From positions 772,218 to 836,217 of the forward strand of contig NZ_SRKZ01000004.1 of NCBI RefSeq assembly GCF_004745865.1: a stretch of DNA of 64,000 nt, written 5' to 3'. Shown here piece after piece: positions 1-9,351 of this stretch. The stretch is from Hymenobacter wooponensis (lineage in GTDB: Bacteria; Bacteroidota; Bacteroidia; Cytophagales; Hymenobacteraceae). Position numbers and translations under genes: made by a program. Under the pieces are notes generated by a model. That model was not told the origin of the DNA, searched no databases, and saw only the letters and a list, made by a program, of their open reading frames with translations. The number at the start of each line of letters is the position of its first letter. The first letter of the stretch is position 1.

Positions 1-727
1 GCAACCTGAGTAGCATCCCCTGCACCAGCACCCCACCGAGCAGCACCACCAGCACGGCTGCAATGGCGCCACCATAGCCCAGTTCCCGGGAATAAGAATC
101 GAGGCCTGGTATTTCAGCAGGGCGAATTTTGCGGGCTATTTCGAAGGCTAGGCCACCCAGCAAACTTAACGCTGCCAGTAGCCCAAATACCACCGGCAAA
201 GCCCCAGGCCCGGCCAGCGCCCACCACAACCACAAAATCACGAGGGGCATTACGAGCAGGTGGGTACCGGCATAGAGCAGCAGCCGGGGCCGCAGCCAGT
301 GGCCTACGCCAAACTCGTAGCGCATCAGCAGGCTGTAACCCGCCGCCAGCCCCCACCCGGCCAGCGCCTGCGGCCCCATCCAAGCCGACCAGAGCAGCTC
401 GCCCACGCTACCCAGCAAGGCTACTATGCCCAGCTGCCGCAACGTAACCCGTCCCGTCTGCAGCACCCGCTCCGGATGATGCTCCAAGTCAGCGGCATAG
501 TCTTTCAGCTCATCAAACACCCGCAGCCGATAGAAAAACGAGATGGTAGCCGCAATACCCGCTACCTCGCGCAGCCCGAACGTGGCCGCTCCACCTGCCG
601 CCACCACCACGGCCCGCACCGTCAGGAACACAATGGCGAACAGCGCCATGTTCACGGGCGGAAACCGCTCCTGCAAGTACGCGGCAAATGCACGGGAAGC
701 GGGAAAAGGCATGGCGTGTGACATCAT
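1..727 (-). CDS. UbiA-family prenyltransferase, 3' end beyond window
   Basis: The reading frame is open from 727 to the left edge of the window (at least 242 residues), so the C-terminus is missing. The protein is strongly hydrophobic with several membrane segments. Residues about 60-85 hold the polar loop FYRLRVFDELKDYAADLE followed by a basic HHPERVLQTG stretch, like the first Asp-rich prenyl-diphosphate/Mg loop of UbiA enzymes. A second polar loop near the edge (EIARKIRPAEI..DSYS) resembles the second loop of the same superfamily. UbiA enzymes move prenyl chains onto aromatic or other acceptors in the inner membrane; the acceptor cannot be told here. It is distinct from menA at 39112. Three in-frame ATGs (727, 724, 712) are possible and none has a clear ribosome site. 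Family call fairly secure, substrate unknown. Confidence 0.7.
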   Translation of the reverse strand, partial: MMSHAMPFPASRAFAAYLQERFPPVNMALFAIVFLTVRAVVVAAGGAATFGLREVAGIAATISFFYRLRVFDELKDYAADLEHHPERVLQTGRVTLRQLGIVALLGSVGELLWSAWMGPQALAGWGLAAGYSLLMRYEFGVGHWLRPRLLLYAGTHLLVMPLVILWLWWALAGPGALPVVFGLLAALSLLGGLAFEIARKIRPAEIPGLDSYSRELGYGGAIAAVLVVLLGGVLVQGMLLRL

Positions 728-1035
728 TGCGGGGGTGATTTCCTACCTCTAGAAGCTGAGGATTTATGTCTGCAACAATAGGCAATGTCGGGCGGCTCTG
801 ATGCTAGTATCTGAAAAAGCATTTACACCTCATAAGTCTAAATTATTCGACCGACTACTGATCGCAAAGCACTATTTGACAGCATATTACTGCACTAATT
901 TCTCTAATCACCCCAGCTCTTCCTGCACTACAAGAAGTCATGTATGCTGTACTTATTTCGCGTTGAAGGCCGTGAAAGCAAGTTTCTTCGGGGCAGCATT
1001 GACGCCTACTGATTCGTCGAGTTACCGACCCGCTC
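728..1035. other. Divergent intergenic region
   Basis: Roughly 300 bases between the leftward UbiA gene and the rightward exporter. It is more AT-rich than the flanking genes and should hold both promoters. I see no clear TAnnTTTG box, no repeat and no convincing small gene; a rightward frame overlapping the exporter start shows no recognisable protein. Confidence 0.5.
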
Positions 1036-3258
1036 ATGATTTCTGCTTTGTACAAATGGCGCTACCTGTTTCTGGCTTTTCTGCTCATGCTGTGCACGGC
1101 GCTTTGGCCGGGCGTGCGGTCGGGGGTGCAGGTAGATAACAGCCTTTCCGCCTGGTTTCTGGAGGGCGACCCAGCCTTGGTGGCCTACCATGCCTTTCAG
1201 GGGCGCTTCGGCAATGATGAGGTAGTCATTATTGGGGTACACGACTCCGCTTCCCTCCTCACCCCGCGTAGCTTTCAGCGGTTGCGGCAGCTAAGCCTAG
1301 CCTTAGAAAGCCACCCCGATGTAGCCGCTGTGCTAAGCGCCGGCACCACTACCGTGCCCGCCCCCGATGGCCTACGCGCCGCCCGCCCTCTCCTCGACTC
1401 TGCCGCTACGCCAGCCGCCGTGCGTCGCTACCTCGACCGGCGGCCTACGCTGCGCCAGCAACTGTTTAGCCCCGATTACCGCACGGCCCGCCTGCTGGTA
1501 GTGTTGCGGGCCAGCCCTAATTTCGACGACCGCCGCGGTGAGATTCTAGGCCAGCTCCGGGCCATAACGGCTGCGCACGTGCCCCGTGGCAGCTTCTGGT
1601 TGGGTGGCGTGGGCGTAGTGTATGCGGGCCTCAATGCGCTTTCCCAGCAAGACTTCGGGTTGTTTCTGGGCCTTGGCTATGCCCTGATGTTCCTGATTTT
1701 CTGGCTGCTCTACCGCAACCTGTGGCTGTTGCTTTACACGCTCGGCATCGTGAGTCTGGCTACGTATGTGACGCTGGGCGTGTACGGCCTGCTGGGGTAT
1801 CGCCTGAACCTAATGACGGTGCTGCTACCCGTAATCATTATTCTGCTGGGGCTGATGGATGCCCTACACGTGGTAAACGAGCGCAACCACCTGGCACGCC
1901 CTGGCAGCACCGGCCCCGCCGATACGCTGCAGGCCCTGCGCAACCTGGTCCGCCCCTGCTTAGCCACTATGCTTACCACCGTGGCCGGCTTTCTGGCCCT
2001 GCTCAGCAGCCCGATGGCCATACTGCGCGTATTTGGCATTTTCGCGGCGCTCGGCATTGGGCTGTGCCTGGTATTTACCTTCGGGCTGGGTGTGCTTATT
2101 CTGCCGCACGCCGCGCCTAGCCCGCGTACCACCCGCACGACCAGTAACCGCTTGGTGGCCTTTTATGCGCTGGTACTCCGGCATCGGCAGTTGGCTACGG
2201 CGGTTTCCGGGGTGCTGATAAGCCTTGGCCTCTGGGGCGCCACCCACCTGCGCGCCGATACCTACACGCTAGGCTACCTGCCCGCCAATCATATCGTCGT
2301 GCGCGACCATCAGGCCCTGGAAGCGGCCTGGGGGCCGTACCTGCCGCTGGAGCTGCTGGTGGAGCCTCGCCCTGGCTACTCCCTGGCCAGCCCGGCCGTG
2401 CTGCAGGCCGCCGCCGCCTTCGCCGATTCGGCCCGAACGCTGCGGAGCGCGGGGCAGGTATTCGGCTTCCACTCCCTTTATCAGGCTGGCCTAGAAACCC
2501 GCTTTGGCCCGCGTGGCGGCCGGTTGCTAGGCCAGTCGGGGGCAGTGCATGACATAGGAGTCCGCCTTCAGCAGGATTACCCCGAGCTACTGGCGCAGTT
2601 TGCGCATCAGCCCACGGGCACGGGCCGCATTACCGTATCAGGCCGGATGCTGTCGGCAAGGCAGCTTACCGCCACCACCGATACGCTACTTCGCATGGCT
2701 GGGCACACTCTGGGACCGGTAGCCCGCGTGCGCCCGGCCGGCTACCAGCCGCTCTACGCCCGCATCACCGACTACGTTACTACCTCCCAGACCAATAGCC
2801 TGCTGCTTTCCTTTTTGCTGGTGCTGGGGTTGGTGTGGGTGTTTGTGGGCAACTTCCGGCTGGCACTGCTGGCGCTCATTCCAAACGTGTTTCCGGTGGT
2901 GGTACTGCTGGGCGTGATGGGCTGGGCGGGCATTGCGCTTGATACGGCCACGGCCAGTATTGCAGCCATCGTGCTCAGCTTCTGCACCGATGATACCGTG
3001 CATTTTATTCATGCCTACCGCGAGCAGCGCCGCCTGGGCCTCGGGCCGGCCGCAGCGCGCCACGCTACCGTTGCCCACGTAGGGCCCACCATCGTCCTGA
3101 CCAGTGCCGTGCTGTTTGGCGGCTACGCTGTGATGATGCTGGCCTCGCTGCAAACCGTGTTTCTGTTCGGACTGCTGACTTCGCTTTCTATTGCCGCCGC
3201 GCTCTACGGCGAGGTCATCATCTTCCCGCTGCTGCTGGAGCGGTTCGACCGAGACTAA
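1036..3258 (+). CDS. MMPL/RND-superfamily exporter
   Basis: 740 residues with the two-half RND layout: one membrane segment near residues 7-27, a periplasmic domain to about 205, a five-helix sterol-sensing-type cluster at about 205-355, a second membrane entry near 390-405, another periplasmic domain, and a last helix cluster at about 590-735. The first cluster ends in a polar GLMDALHVVNERNH stretch and the second contains SFCTDDTVHFIHAYREQ; charged residues at these places carry protons in this superfamily. Single-subunit proteins of this type export lipids, hopanoids or small hydrophobic molecules by proton-motive force. The substrate is not shown, and no membrane-fusion or outer-membrane partner is adjacent. 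Its 3' end overlaps the convergent downstream gene by 41 bases. Confidence 0.82.
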   Translation: MISALYKWRYLFLAFLLMLCTALWPGVRSGVQVDNSLSAWFLEGDPALVAYHAFQGRFGNDEVVIIGVHDSASLLTPRSFQRLRQLSLALESHPDVAAVLSAGTTTVPAPDGLRAARPLLDSAATPAAVRRYLDRRPTLRQQLFSPDYRTARLLVVLRASPNFDDRRGEILGQLRAITAAHVPRGSFWLGGVGVVYAGLNALSQQDFGLFLGLGYALMFLIFWLLYRNLWLLLYTLGIVSLATYVTLGVYGLLGYRLNLMTVLLPVIIILLGLMDALHVVNERNHLARPGSTGPADTLQALRNLVRPCLATMLTTVAGFLALLSSPMAILRVFGIFAALGIGLCLVFTFGLGVLILPHAAPSPRTTRTTSNRLVAFYALVLRHRQLATAVSGVLISLGLWGATHLRADTYTLGYLPANHIVVRDHQALEAAWGPYLPLELLVEPRPGYSLASPAVLQAAAAFADSARTLRSAGQVFGFHSLYQAGLETRFGPRGGRLLGQSGAVHDIGVRLQQDYPELLAQFAHQPTGTGRITVSGRMLSARQLTATTDTLLRMAGHTLGPVARVRPAGYQPLYARITDYVTTSQTNSLLLSFLLVLGLVWVFVGNFRLALLALIPNVFPVVVLLGVMGWAGIALDTATASIAAIVLSFCTDDTVHFIHAYREQRRLGLGPAAARHATVAHVGPTIVLTSAVLFGGYAVMMLASLQTVFLFGLLTSLSIAAALYGEVIIFPLLLERFDRD

Positions 3259-4801
3259 TGCCGTTGCTTTCCCACTTGGCTACTTCCTCTTGGTGCTCCC
3301 GGTAGGCCCGGGCTAGCAGGGCGCTATTAGGGTGGGTACCGAGGTAGATGGTGGTACCTCGCTCGATGGCATAGGGGTTGTTGACTTCGCCCACTTTCCG
3401 GAACTCCTGAAAATATGGCACCAACTCAGCAGGGTTGCCCTCGCCCACCAGCAATAGATGCGTATAAGACTGGGCCGGACGAGGCGGCAGCCAGTACAAG
3501 TAGCTGCCGTTGAAGCTTGCCGCCGCAGGCATGGGCCGGTTGCGGTTATAGTAGTTAATGGCGCCGGCCTGGCCGTAGTTGTCGCATTTGATGAGGGTGC
3601 GGGCGCGGGTTGAGTCGGGCAGCGCCTGGTAGGCCTGCCAGGTTTTCTCGGCCAGCTCCTGCCAGCCCAGCATGTCGGCAAAGTCCTGGGGCAGGGCATG
3701 GTCCTGGCCGTCTTCCCAGCGCAGTACGCCGGTGCCGCGGTAGGCCTCTGCTAGCTGCTCCAGCCGCGCCGGGGCGTAGAGCGTGGTCAGGAAAGGATAG
3801 AGCGGAATCACTATAAGAAACGGCAGCACCAGCAGCGCGGGCCGCAGCCACCGGCCGGCGCTAGGCCAGTGCGCCAGCCGCTGCTCCCACCACACGGCAC
3901 CCGCGGCAAACAAAATGGGATAGTAGCCGAGCGCATAATAGCTCTTGCCGTGCAGCACGGTCAGAATCAGCAGCCCGAGGCAATAAATGAGGCCTACGGC
4001 GCGGTAAGCCCGAAATGTTGGGGAGAACAGCAGCGCCAACAGTCCCGGCACCCACACCCACAGGGCGGGCACGCACATCAGCAGCTGATCTTTCCAGAAC
4101 TCACCCAGGTTCACATTCACCAGCTGCGTATCGTGCAGCTCCTGCATGTGGTGCAGAAACGGAATGCCGTGGCGCAGCTGCCACACCACATTTGGGAGCC
4201 ACAGCAACAACGCCAGCGCGGCCCCCACCCAGAATGCGCGGGTAGCCAATGCCCGGCGGGCCGGGGTCAGGAGCAGACTGCCTAGCAGGGCCGCCAGAAA
4301 GAAAAGGGTGGAGTATTTGTTCAGTAGCGCCAGGCCTAGCACCACGCCCACCCCGTACAGAAACTGCGAGGCCGGTCGCTGCTGATACCGAATCAGCCAA
4401 TAGCAAACCAGCGTGAAGGCGAATACCTCAAAGGAGTTGGGTTGGAACAGAAAGTTGAGCCGGGCAAAACCACCCAGCAGGTAGCACAACCCAGCCAGTA
4501 CCACAGCCCAGGGGCCGCCGCCCAACCGCTGCACGGCCCGAGCCACCACATACACCGTGAGGCTACCCCAGAGTAAAGGCCAGAACTTCACCCAAAAATA
4601 CCCACCGCCCATGGCCAGCGTCAGCCAGCTTTGCAGGGCCGTGAGGGGTGGCACTTCAATGTAGCCCCAGGCCAAGTGCTGACCATAGTTGAGGTAGAGG
4701 TACTCGTCGCGGTGCAACTCATAGGCGGAGCTGGCCAGAAAAAAGCCGGACAGGAATTTCAGTAGGCCCAGCCCCAGCGGCAGCAAACGCGACGGTTTCA
4801 T
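3218..4801 (-). CDS. GT39/PMT_2-type membrane glycosyltransferase
   Basis: 527 residues with about ten hydrophobic segments. The first extracytoplasmic loop carries HRDEYLYL (residues 30-37); an acidic DE pair here is the catalytic signature of PMT/ArnT (GT-C fold) enzymes that use polyprenyl-phosphate sugars. The C-terminal third (from about 340) is soluble and probably periplasmic. Such enzymes transfer a sugar from a lipid carrier to a lipid or protein outside the membrane; the acceptor is unknown. Two polyprenyl-phosphate sugar synthase-like GT2 genes elsewhere in the window (51357, 59397) could supply donor, which is inference. The ATG at 4801 gives a normal N-terminal membrane segment. 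It converges on the exporter gene and overlaps it by 41 bases. Confidence 0.8.
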   Translation of the reverse strand: MKPSRLLPLGLGLLKFLSGFFLASSAYELHRDEYLYLNYGQHLAWGYIEVPPLTALQSWLTLAMGGGYFWVKFWPLLWGSLTVYVVARAVQRLGGGPWAVVLAGLCYLLGGFARLNFLFQPNSFEVFAFTLVCYWLIRYQQRPASQFLYGVGVVLGLALLNKYSTLFFLAALLGSLLLTPARRALATRAFWVGAALALLLWLPNVVWQLRHGIPFLHHMQELHDTQLVNVNLGEFWKDQLLMCVPALWVWVPGLLALLFSPTFRAYRAVGLIYCLGLLILTVLHGKSYYALGYYPILFAAGAVWWEQRLAHWPSAGRWLRPALLVLPFLIVIPLYPFLTTLYAPARLEQLAEAYRGTGVLRWEDGQDHALPQDFADMLGWQELAEKTWQAYQALPDSTRARTLIKCDNYGQAGAINYYNRNRPMPAAASFNGSYLYWLPPRPAQSYTHLLLVGEGNPAELVPYFQEFRKVGEVNNPYAIERGTTIYLGTHPNSALLARAYREHQEEVAKWESNGISLGRTAPAAAGR

Positions 4802-5217
4802 GAAACGAGTAATGTAGGAGAGAAAGCAACCCGGCTGGTGCGCGGAACACTTGCAGTTCGGCTTGCACTCAGCTAGCTGGCCTAGGTGGCTTAGGCCTAC
4901 TGAGCGACTCGCTTCATCGTGCGGCCAAAACCACCAATGCCGAGGTCAAGGTAAATAATGTTATCCTTGAATATAGCATCGGGCAGGCCCCTCCCCTGCT
5001 AAACGCAGATACTACGCTTAAGCATCCACGGATTCGGGTGGTGCGCTGGTATGCACCGGCTGCGACACCGGCAAAGCTTTTAGGCCCGAGCCAAGGTATG
5101 TTCAGGGCTTGCCACAGTTGCCCGGCTACCTCGTGTTCGGCGAGCAGCTATTTGCAGTGTAACTCAAGCCATCCGGCGCTGGCCTCTACTGATAGGCCTA
5201 GGCCACTATAAAGGCCC
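4802..5217. other. Gene-poor stretch, possible gene remnant
   Basis: No intact gene is visible. A rightward frame ending with TAA at about 5159-5161 translates, in its last 40 or so codons, to a protein-like string that includes TGCDTGKAF, RYVQGLPQLPGY and LVFGEQLFAV, but no good start precedes it. It may be the tail of a decayed gene. The stretch also carries one GGCCTAGGCC decamer at 5195-5204. Confidence 0.3.
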
Positions 5218-5463
5218 CTAGAGTTCTTCAGGCAGCCGAATATTATCGAGGTAGTCGCGCAGCCCGGCTGGGTGCTGAAACAGGTGAATGAACAGCACGC
5301 GCTCCTCGTCCCACACGCGCCATTCTTCGGCGTAAAAGTCGCCGAGTGCAAACAGGCGCAGGCGGAAGCTGTCTTGCCGCCGCTCGGCCAGCAGGTGGCC
5401 ATGGTGGCGCAGGTGTTCGGCCTGCCGGTATAAGTGAAGGGCTTTAAATGCGTCGAGTTTCAT
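5218..5463 (-). CDS. Small conserved protein, function unknown
   Basis: 81 residues, acidic and aromatic, without signal peptide or membrane segment. The pattern (KLDAFKALHLYRQ at the start, a central LFALGDFYAEEWRVWDEE, and a C-terminal L..YLDNIRLPE) looks like small proteins I associate with Hymenobacter genomes; none has a function known to me. The call as a real gene rests on the perfect -7 box TATCTTTG on the same strand at 5485-5478, which leaves a leader of only about 10 bases before the ATG at 5463. Confidence 0.6.
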   Translation of the reverse strand: MKLDAFKALHLYRQAEHLRHHGHLLAERRQDSFRLRLFALGDFYAEEWRVWDEERVLFIHLFQHPAGLRDYLDNIRLPEEL

Positions 5464-5477
5464 GAGGTTTCAGAACC

Positions 5478-5485
5478 CAAAGATA
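5478..5485 (-). promoter_or_regulatory. -7 promoter box of the 81-aa gene
   Basis: TATCTTTG read leftward, a perfect match to the Bacteroidota TAnnTTTG box, 14 bases upstream of the start codon. Confidence 0.65.
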
Positions 5486-5623
5486 CCGCTGCCAGGTTCC
5501 GAAGCGGGTATAAGTCCCATGCAGTAATGAAATCGAGAGAGGTAGCCTTTGCTTCACCTTCCTCTCAGGGTGGCATCCGTACTCGGCAAGTTCTTCTTTC
5601 ACACGTTCATCACTTCCCGTTTC

Positions 5624-5631
5624 TACCTTCG
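5624..5631 (+). promoter_or_regulatory. -7 promoter box of the YfcC gene
   Basis: TACCTTCG, one mismatch to TAnnTTTG, ending four bases before the first candidate ATG. The transcript would start at or inside the first codons, so it is either leaderless or begins translation at the second ATG (5642). Confidence 0.55.
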
Positions 5632-5635
5632 TGGG

Positions 5636-6985
5636 ATGAAGATGATTCGGTTTCCGCACCCGCTGGTGCTTTTGGTGGGGTTTATTGTGCTGGCCTGCCT
5701 GCTGAGCTACGTGCTGCCCGCGGGGGTGTTTGAGCGCCATACCGATGCCGCCACCGGCCGCGAGGTAGTAGTGGCGGGCTCCTACCACCGCGTAAAAGAG
5801 ACTCCCGTGAGTCCACTGCAAGCCATGGTGGATATTCCCAAAGGCCTACAAGACGCTGCTTCCGTGATTTTCCTGGTATTTCTGGCGGGTGGCGCCTTCA
5901 CGGTAGTCGACCAAACCGGGGCCTTGCGTAGCGGCGTAGACTGGCTCCTGACGAAGTTTCGGGGGCGCGAGGCCATCGTAATTCCCATTATCTCGGTGCT
6001 GTTTGCCACCATGGGCGCCCTGGAAAATATGCAGGAAGAGATTGTGCCACTGGTACCGGTGCTGCTGATTCTGATGCGCCGCATTGGCTACCCTACCCTC
6101 ACGGCGGCCGCCGTAAGCTTAGGCTCGGCGGCGGTGGGGGCCGCGTTTAGCCCCTTGAATCCGTTTCAGGTGGGCATTGCTCAAAAGTTGGCCCAGTTAC
6201 CCTTGCTCTCAGGCGGCGGCTTTCGGCTGGTATTCCTGGCCCTGGCTCTGCTCATCTGGATTGGGGGCACCGTGCGCTACGCCGTGCGCCACCGCGTGCA
6301 GCCCGACACCGCCGACGAGGCCGACCCGGCCGCTGCGGTGCACCAGGGCCGTAACCATGGGTTGGTACTGCTGTTGCTGTTCATTACGTTCGCCTTTTTC
6401 GCTTTCGGAGTACTGCAGTTGGGCTGGGAGTTTGAGCAAATGGCTGCCCTGTTTTTCGGGTTGGGCATTCTGGCGGGCCTGCTGGGTGGCCTAGGCCTCA
6501 CGGGTACTGCCGAGGGCTTCATCGACGGCTTCCGCGACATTGCCTTCTCGGCTCTCCTTATTGGCTTTGCCCGCGCCATCTTCGTGGTGCTAGAGCAGGG
6601 CCAGATTGTAGATACTATTGTAAATGGGCTTTCGGCCCCGCTGGCGGGCTTGCCGGCTTGGCTTTCGGCGCTGGGCATGATGGGCGTGCACACCGCCCTG
6701 CACTTACCAGTACCCAGTGTAAGCGGACAGGCTGTACTTACCATGCCCCTGCTCGTGCCCCTCTCCGACCTGATTGGCCTCTCGCGCCAGGTTACGGTAC
6801 TGGCCTACCAATACGGAGCAGGCCTATGCGAGCTGCTGACTCCTACCAATGGTGCCCTAATGGCAATTGTGGCGGCTTGCGGAGTACGGTTTGATGAGTG
6901 GTGGAAATTTGCCCTGCCACTGTACCTGTTGCTGTTAGCGCTAGGGGCTCTGGCCGTAGTGGTAGGTATTGCACTCGGAATCTGA
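5636..6985 (+). CDS. YfcC/ArcD-family membrane carrier
   Basis: 449 residues with about 11-12 membrane segments. The order of features fits the YfcC family of the ArcD/C4-dicarboxylate carrier-like group: an N-terminal PHPLVLLVGFIVLACLLSYVLPAG helix with a conserved proline-glycine break, an extracytoplasmic loop, a conserved GALENMQEEIVPLVP segment near 125, and a GSAAVGAAFSPLNPFQVGIAQ re-entrant-like segment near 160-180. Members are predicted to move amino acids, dipeptides or short-chain organic acids; substrates are poorly established. A longer frame opens upstream, but the -7 box at 5624-5631 makes a start before 5636 unlikely; 5642 is an alternative. Confidence 0.78.
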   Translation: MKMIRFPHPLVLLVGFIVLACLLSYVLPAGVFERHTDAATGREVVVAGSYHRVKETPVSPLQAMVDIPKGLQDAASVIFLVFLAGGAFTVVDQTGALRSGVDWLLTKFRGREAIVIPIISVLFATMGALENMQEEIVPLVPVLLILMRRIGYPTLTAAAVSLGSAAVGAAFSPLNPFQVGIAQKLAQLPLLSGGGFRLVFLALALLIWIGGTVRYAVRHRVQPDTADEADPAAAVHQGRNHGLVLLLLFITFAFFAFGVLQLGWEFEQMAALFFGLGILAGLLGGLGLTGTAEGFIDGFRDIAFSALLIGFARAIFVVLEQGQIVDTIVNGLSAPLAGLPAWLSALGMMGVHTALHLPVPSVSGQAVLTMPLLVPLSDLIGLSRQVTVLAYQYGAGLCELLTPTNGALMAIVAACGVRFDEWWKFALPLYLLLLALGALAVVVGIALGI

Positions 6986-7023
6986 TTTCCTCCCAAAGAA
7001 AAATGGCAGCGGAACTATGGTTA

Positions 7024-7060
7024 GTACAAGGCCATCCCGGCAGAATACAGTACCTTGTAC
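7024..7060. promoter_or_regulatory. Inverted repeat overlapping a promoter
   Basis: GTACAAGG (7024-7031) and CCTTGTAC (7053-7060) form a perfect 8-base inverted repeat with a 21-base spacer. The right arm overlaps TACCTTGT (7051-7058), a near-consensus -7 box for the histidine kinase gene. A regulator bound across both arms would cover the promoter. Confidence 0.45.
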
Positions 7061-7101
7061 AGTCGAGTTGCTTTTAGCCTACTTAGCTTGTAATAAATTT
7101 A

Positions 7102-9147
7102 GTGAATAGCTCTTACGCTACCGTGCTTAGCCTCTGGGCAGTTCTGCTCTCACTACTACCTGTAGGAAGTGGCCGTGCAGAACCGCGCGGAGGTGCGCCT
7201 TCGCTGCCGGCAGTTTCGCGGCCACACCCAGCGCCAGCCAGCCCCGCTACTTCCCGCGAAGTAGCCGGAGGAATTCACCGGTTGCCTCGGGTGATGCTTG
7301 ACAGCCTGCAATTGCGGCTCCGGGAGCATCCGCAGCCCGATACGGTGCGGGTTAATCGACTTAACGCGCTAGCCCTTGCGTTGCGCACCAACAACCCGGC
7401 GCGCTCAGCTGCCTTGTTCCGGGAGGCGCTGGCGCTGGCCACCCGCCTTCACTACATGCTTGGGCGGGGTCATGCCCGGTTTGGCCTCGGCTACTACTAC
7501 CGCGACAAAAGTCAGTATGACTCGGCCCTGGCCTACAATCAAAGCGCTTACCACGACTATAGCCTGCTCCACAACGATTACCACCGGGCCCGGGCTTTGT
7601 ATGGGATAGCGCGTATTTACTATGAGCAAGGACTCTACGGGCAGTCGATGGCGAGCTGCTTGGAGGGCCTGCAGTTGGCCCGCGCCCAACGCAGCCAGCG
7701 GGCCGAGCTGTTTCTGATTACCCAACTAGGCCACACCAGCACGGCCCTGGGTGAATATGAGCAGGCCCGCCAGTATTTAGGCCAGGCCCAACAGTTGGCC
7801 CAACAGCTACATGACCCTATCGGTAGCGGGCACGCGTACACCGCCCTCGGAGAGCTCAGCCAGCAACAGCAGCGCTGGGCGCAGGCCCAACAGTTTTATG
7901 AACAAGCCATTGGCAGCTACCAGTCGGTGTATAACAACCAGGGTTTGCTGCCTAGCCGTATTCACTTAGTGGATATGGCGGAGCGCCAGGGTCGGGCCAA
8001 GGCAGCCCTAGCAGATGGGGCCGAACTCCTCCGCGAGGCTACTACCGCCAATGCTATCAGCCGCCTGCACTTAGTCCTGTCCCGTGCCTGGTTTAAGGTG
8101 GGGCAGCTTGATAGCGCCACTCGCCACGGCAGCCAGAGCTTGCGCCTCAGCCAGGTTAGTCGCCTCAAAGAAATAAGTGGCCAGGCCTCGGAGTTGCTGG
8201 CCCAGATAGCGGCCCGGCAAAACCGCTTCGCAGACGCGTATCGTTACCAGCGGCTAAGTGGCGCCTACGCCGATAGCCTGACCGGGAACACCACCCGCCG
8301 CTTGGTGGCGGCGCTGCAATTCCGGGCAGTACAGGAGCGGGAAAAAAGTCAGCGCCGAGAGCTGGCGCAACAGCAGCAGCTAGCCCAGTTGCGTCAGCAG
8401 CATCAAACCATGATTTGGGGAGCCCTAACCCTGCTGGTGGCTGTGCTTACTGGCCTAGGAGTATGGCAATACCGCCGCAAGCAGGCAGCCCGCGACAAAG
8501 AGCTGCGCACTCGCCTCGCCGCCGATCTGCACAACGATGTGGGGGCACTTCTGCTCCAGATTTCACAGCAGAGTGGCCTACTGCAGGAAGGGCTTGCCGA
8601 TGGGGAAGCTCAGCGCCGACAGCTGGACCAGATTTCCGAATCGAGCCGCTCGGCCATGCGGCAGCTCAACGATGTAGTGTGGAGCCTAGATTCTAAAAAC
8701 GACAAGCTGGCTGACCTGCTTGAGCGCCTGCGTGAGTATGCCCATGAGGTACTCGTTCCGGCCGGGGTTACTGTAACTTTTGACTTCCCCACGGCGCAAC
8801 TCAGCCAGCCCCTCCCCTCCTTGCTGCGCCGCAACCTGTACTTGATCTATAAAGAGAGCTTGCGCAACTTGCTCCACCATGCTTCTTGTGCCACCACCGT
8901 AGCCGTGAGCGTGCAGCTAGTTCCGGGTACACCTACACAATTGGCGCTGGAAGTGCGGGACAATTGCGGGGCTCAATGCCAGCCGAACGGACGCCGAATC
9001 GATAACGGCATGCACAACATCTCGGTGCGGGCTCAATCACTGGGCGGTATATCCTACAGCGGCAGTACGGCCGAAGGATACCGAGTATATGTAGTAGCCC
9101 CGCTAGCGGGTGGCTGGAACGTAGCCAAACGGTATCAGAAAGGTTGA
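7102..9147 (+). CDS. TPR-containing sensor histidine kinase
   Basis: 681 residues. An N-terminal signal segment (residues 1-25) is followed by a helical TPR-rich periplasmic region (about 60-400) with repeated A...Y..A. patterns such as GLGYYYRDKSQYDSALAYNQSA. A coiled coil rich in Q/R leads to one membrane helix at about 437-455. The cytoplasmic part has a HisKA_3-type H-box (ADLHNDVGA; candidate phosphorylated His477) and a degenerate HATPase (YKESLRNLLHHA, then EVRDNCG and NGMHNISVRA). This build pairs with NarL/LuxR-type response regulators, yet none is next to it, so it is an orphan in this window. Start is a GTG; the -7 box TACCTTGT lies 44 bases upstream. A strong hairpin terminator follows. 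Confidence 0.85.
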   Translation: MNSSYATVLSLWAVLLSLLPVGSGRAEPRGGAPSLPAVSRPHPAPASPATSREVAGGIHRLPRVMLDSLQLRLREHPQPDTVRVNRLNALALALRTNNPARSAALFREALALATRLHYMLGRGHARFGLGYYYRDKSQYDSALAYNQSAYHDYSLLHNDYHRARALYGIARIYYEQGLYGQSMASCLEGLQLARAQRSQRAELFLITQLGHTSTALGEYEQARQYLGQAQQLAQQLHDPIGSGHAYTALGELSQQQQRWAQAQQFYEQAIGSYQSVYNNQGLLPSRIHLVDMAERQGRAKAALADGAELLREATTANAISRLHLVLSRAWFKVGQLDSATRHGSQSLRLSQVSRLKEISGQASELLAQIAARQNRFADAYRYQRLSGAYADSLTGNTTRRLVAALQFRAVQEREKSQRRELAQQQQLAQLRQQHQTMIWGALTLLVAVLTGLGVWQYRRKQAARDKELRTRLAADLHNDVGALLLQISQQSGLLQEGLADGEAQRRQLDQISESSRSAMRQLNDVVWSLDSKNDKLADLLERLREYAHEVLVPAGVTVTFDFPTAQLSQPLPSLLRRNLYLIYKESLRNLLHHASCATTVAVSVQLVPGTPTQLALEVRDNCGAQCQPNGRRIDNGMHNISVRAQSLGGISYSGSTAEGYRVYVVAPLAGGWNVAKRYQKG

Positions 9148-9236
9148 TTTACTCTCCTTCAAGCACTGCTTATGAGGAAATGCCTACGCCTATTACAAAA
9201 GTGATAGTAGTCTAAGCCGTACTCTTCAGAAGGGCC

Positions 9237-9292
9237 GCAAAAGACAAACCGCCCCGGAGTGCCAGTGCACTCCGGGGCGGTTTGTCTTTTGC
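9237..9292. terminator. Perfect 26-bp hairpin between convergent genes
   Basis: Arms 9237-9262 and 9267-9292 are perfectly complementary with a four-base loop (CAGT). A-runs at the left and T-runs at the right of the stem let it act in both directions, ending the kinase transcript and the convergent SDR transcript. Confidence 0.9.
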
Positions 9293-9351
9293 AGAAAGCT
9301 GTAGGCTCGTTATTGGCCGCCGCTTTGCTTGTTTGTGAATGGCGTTACGTA

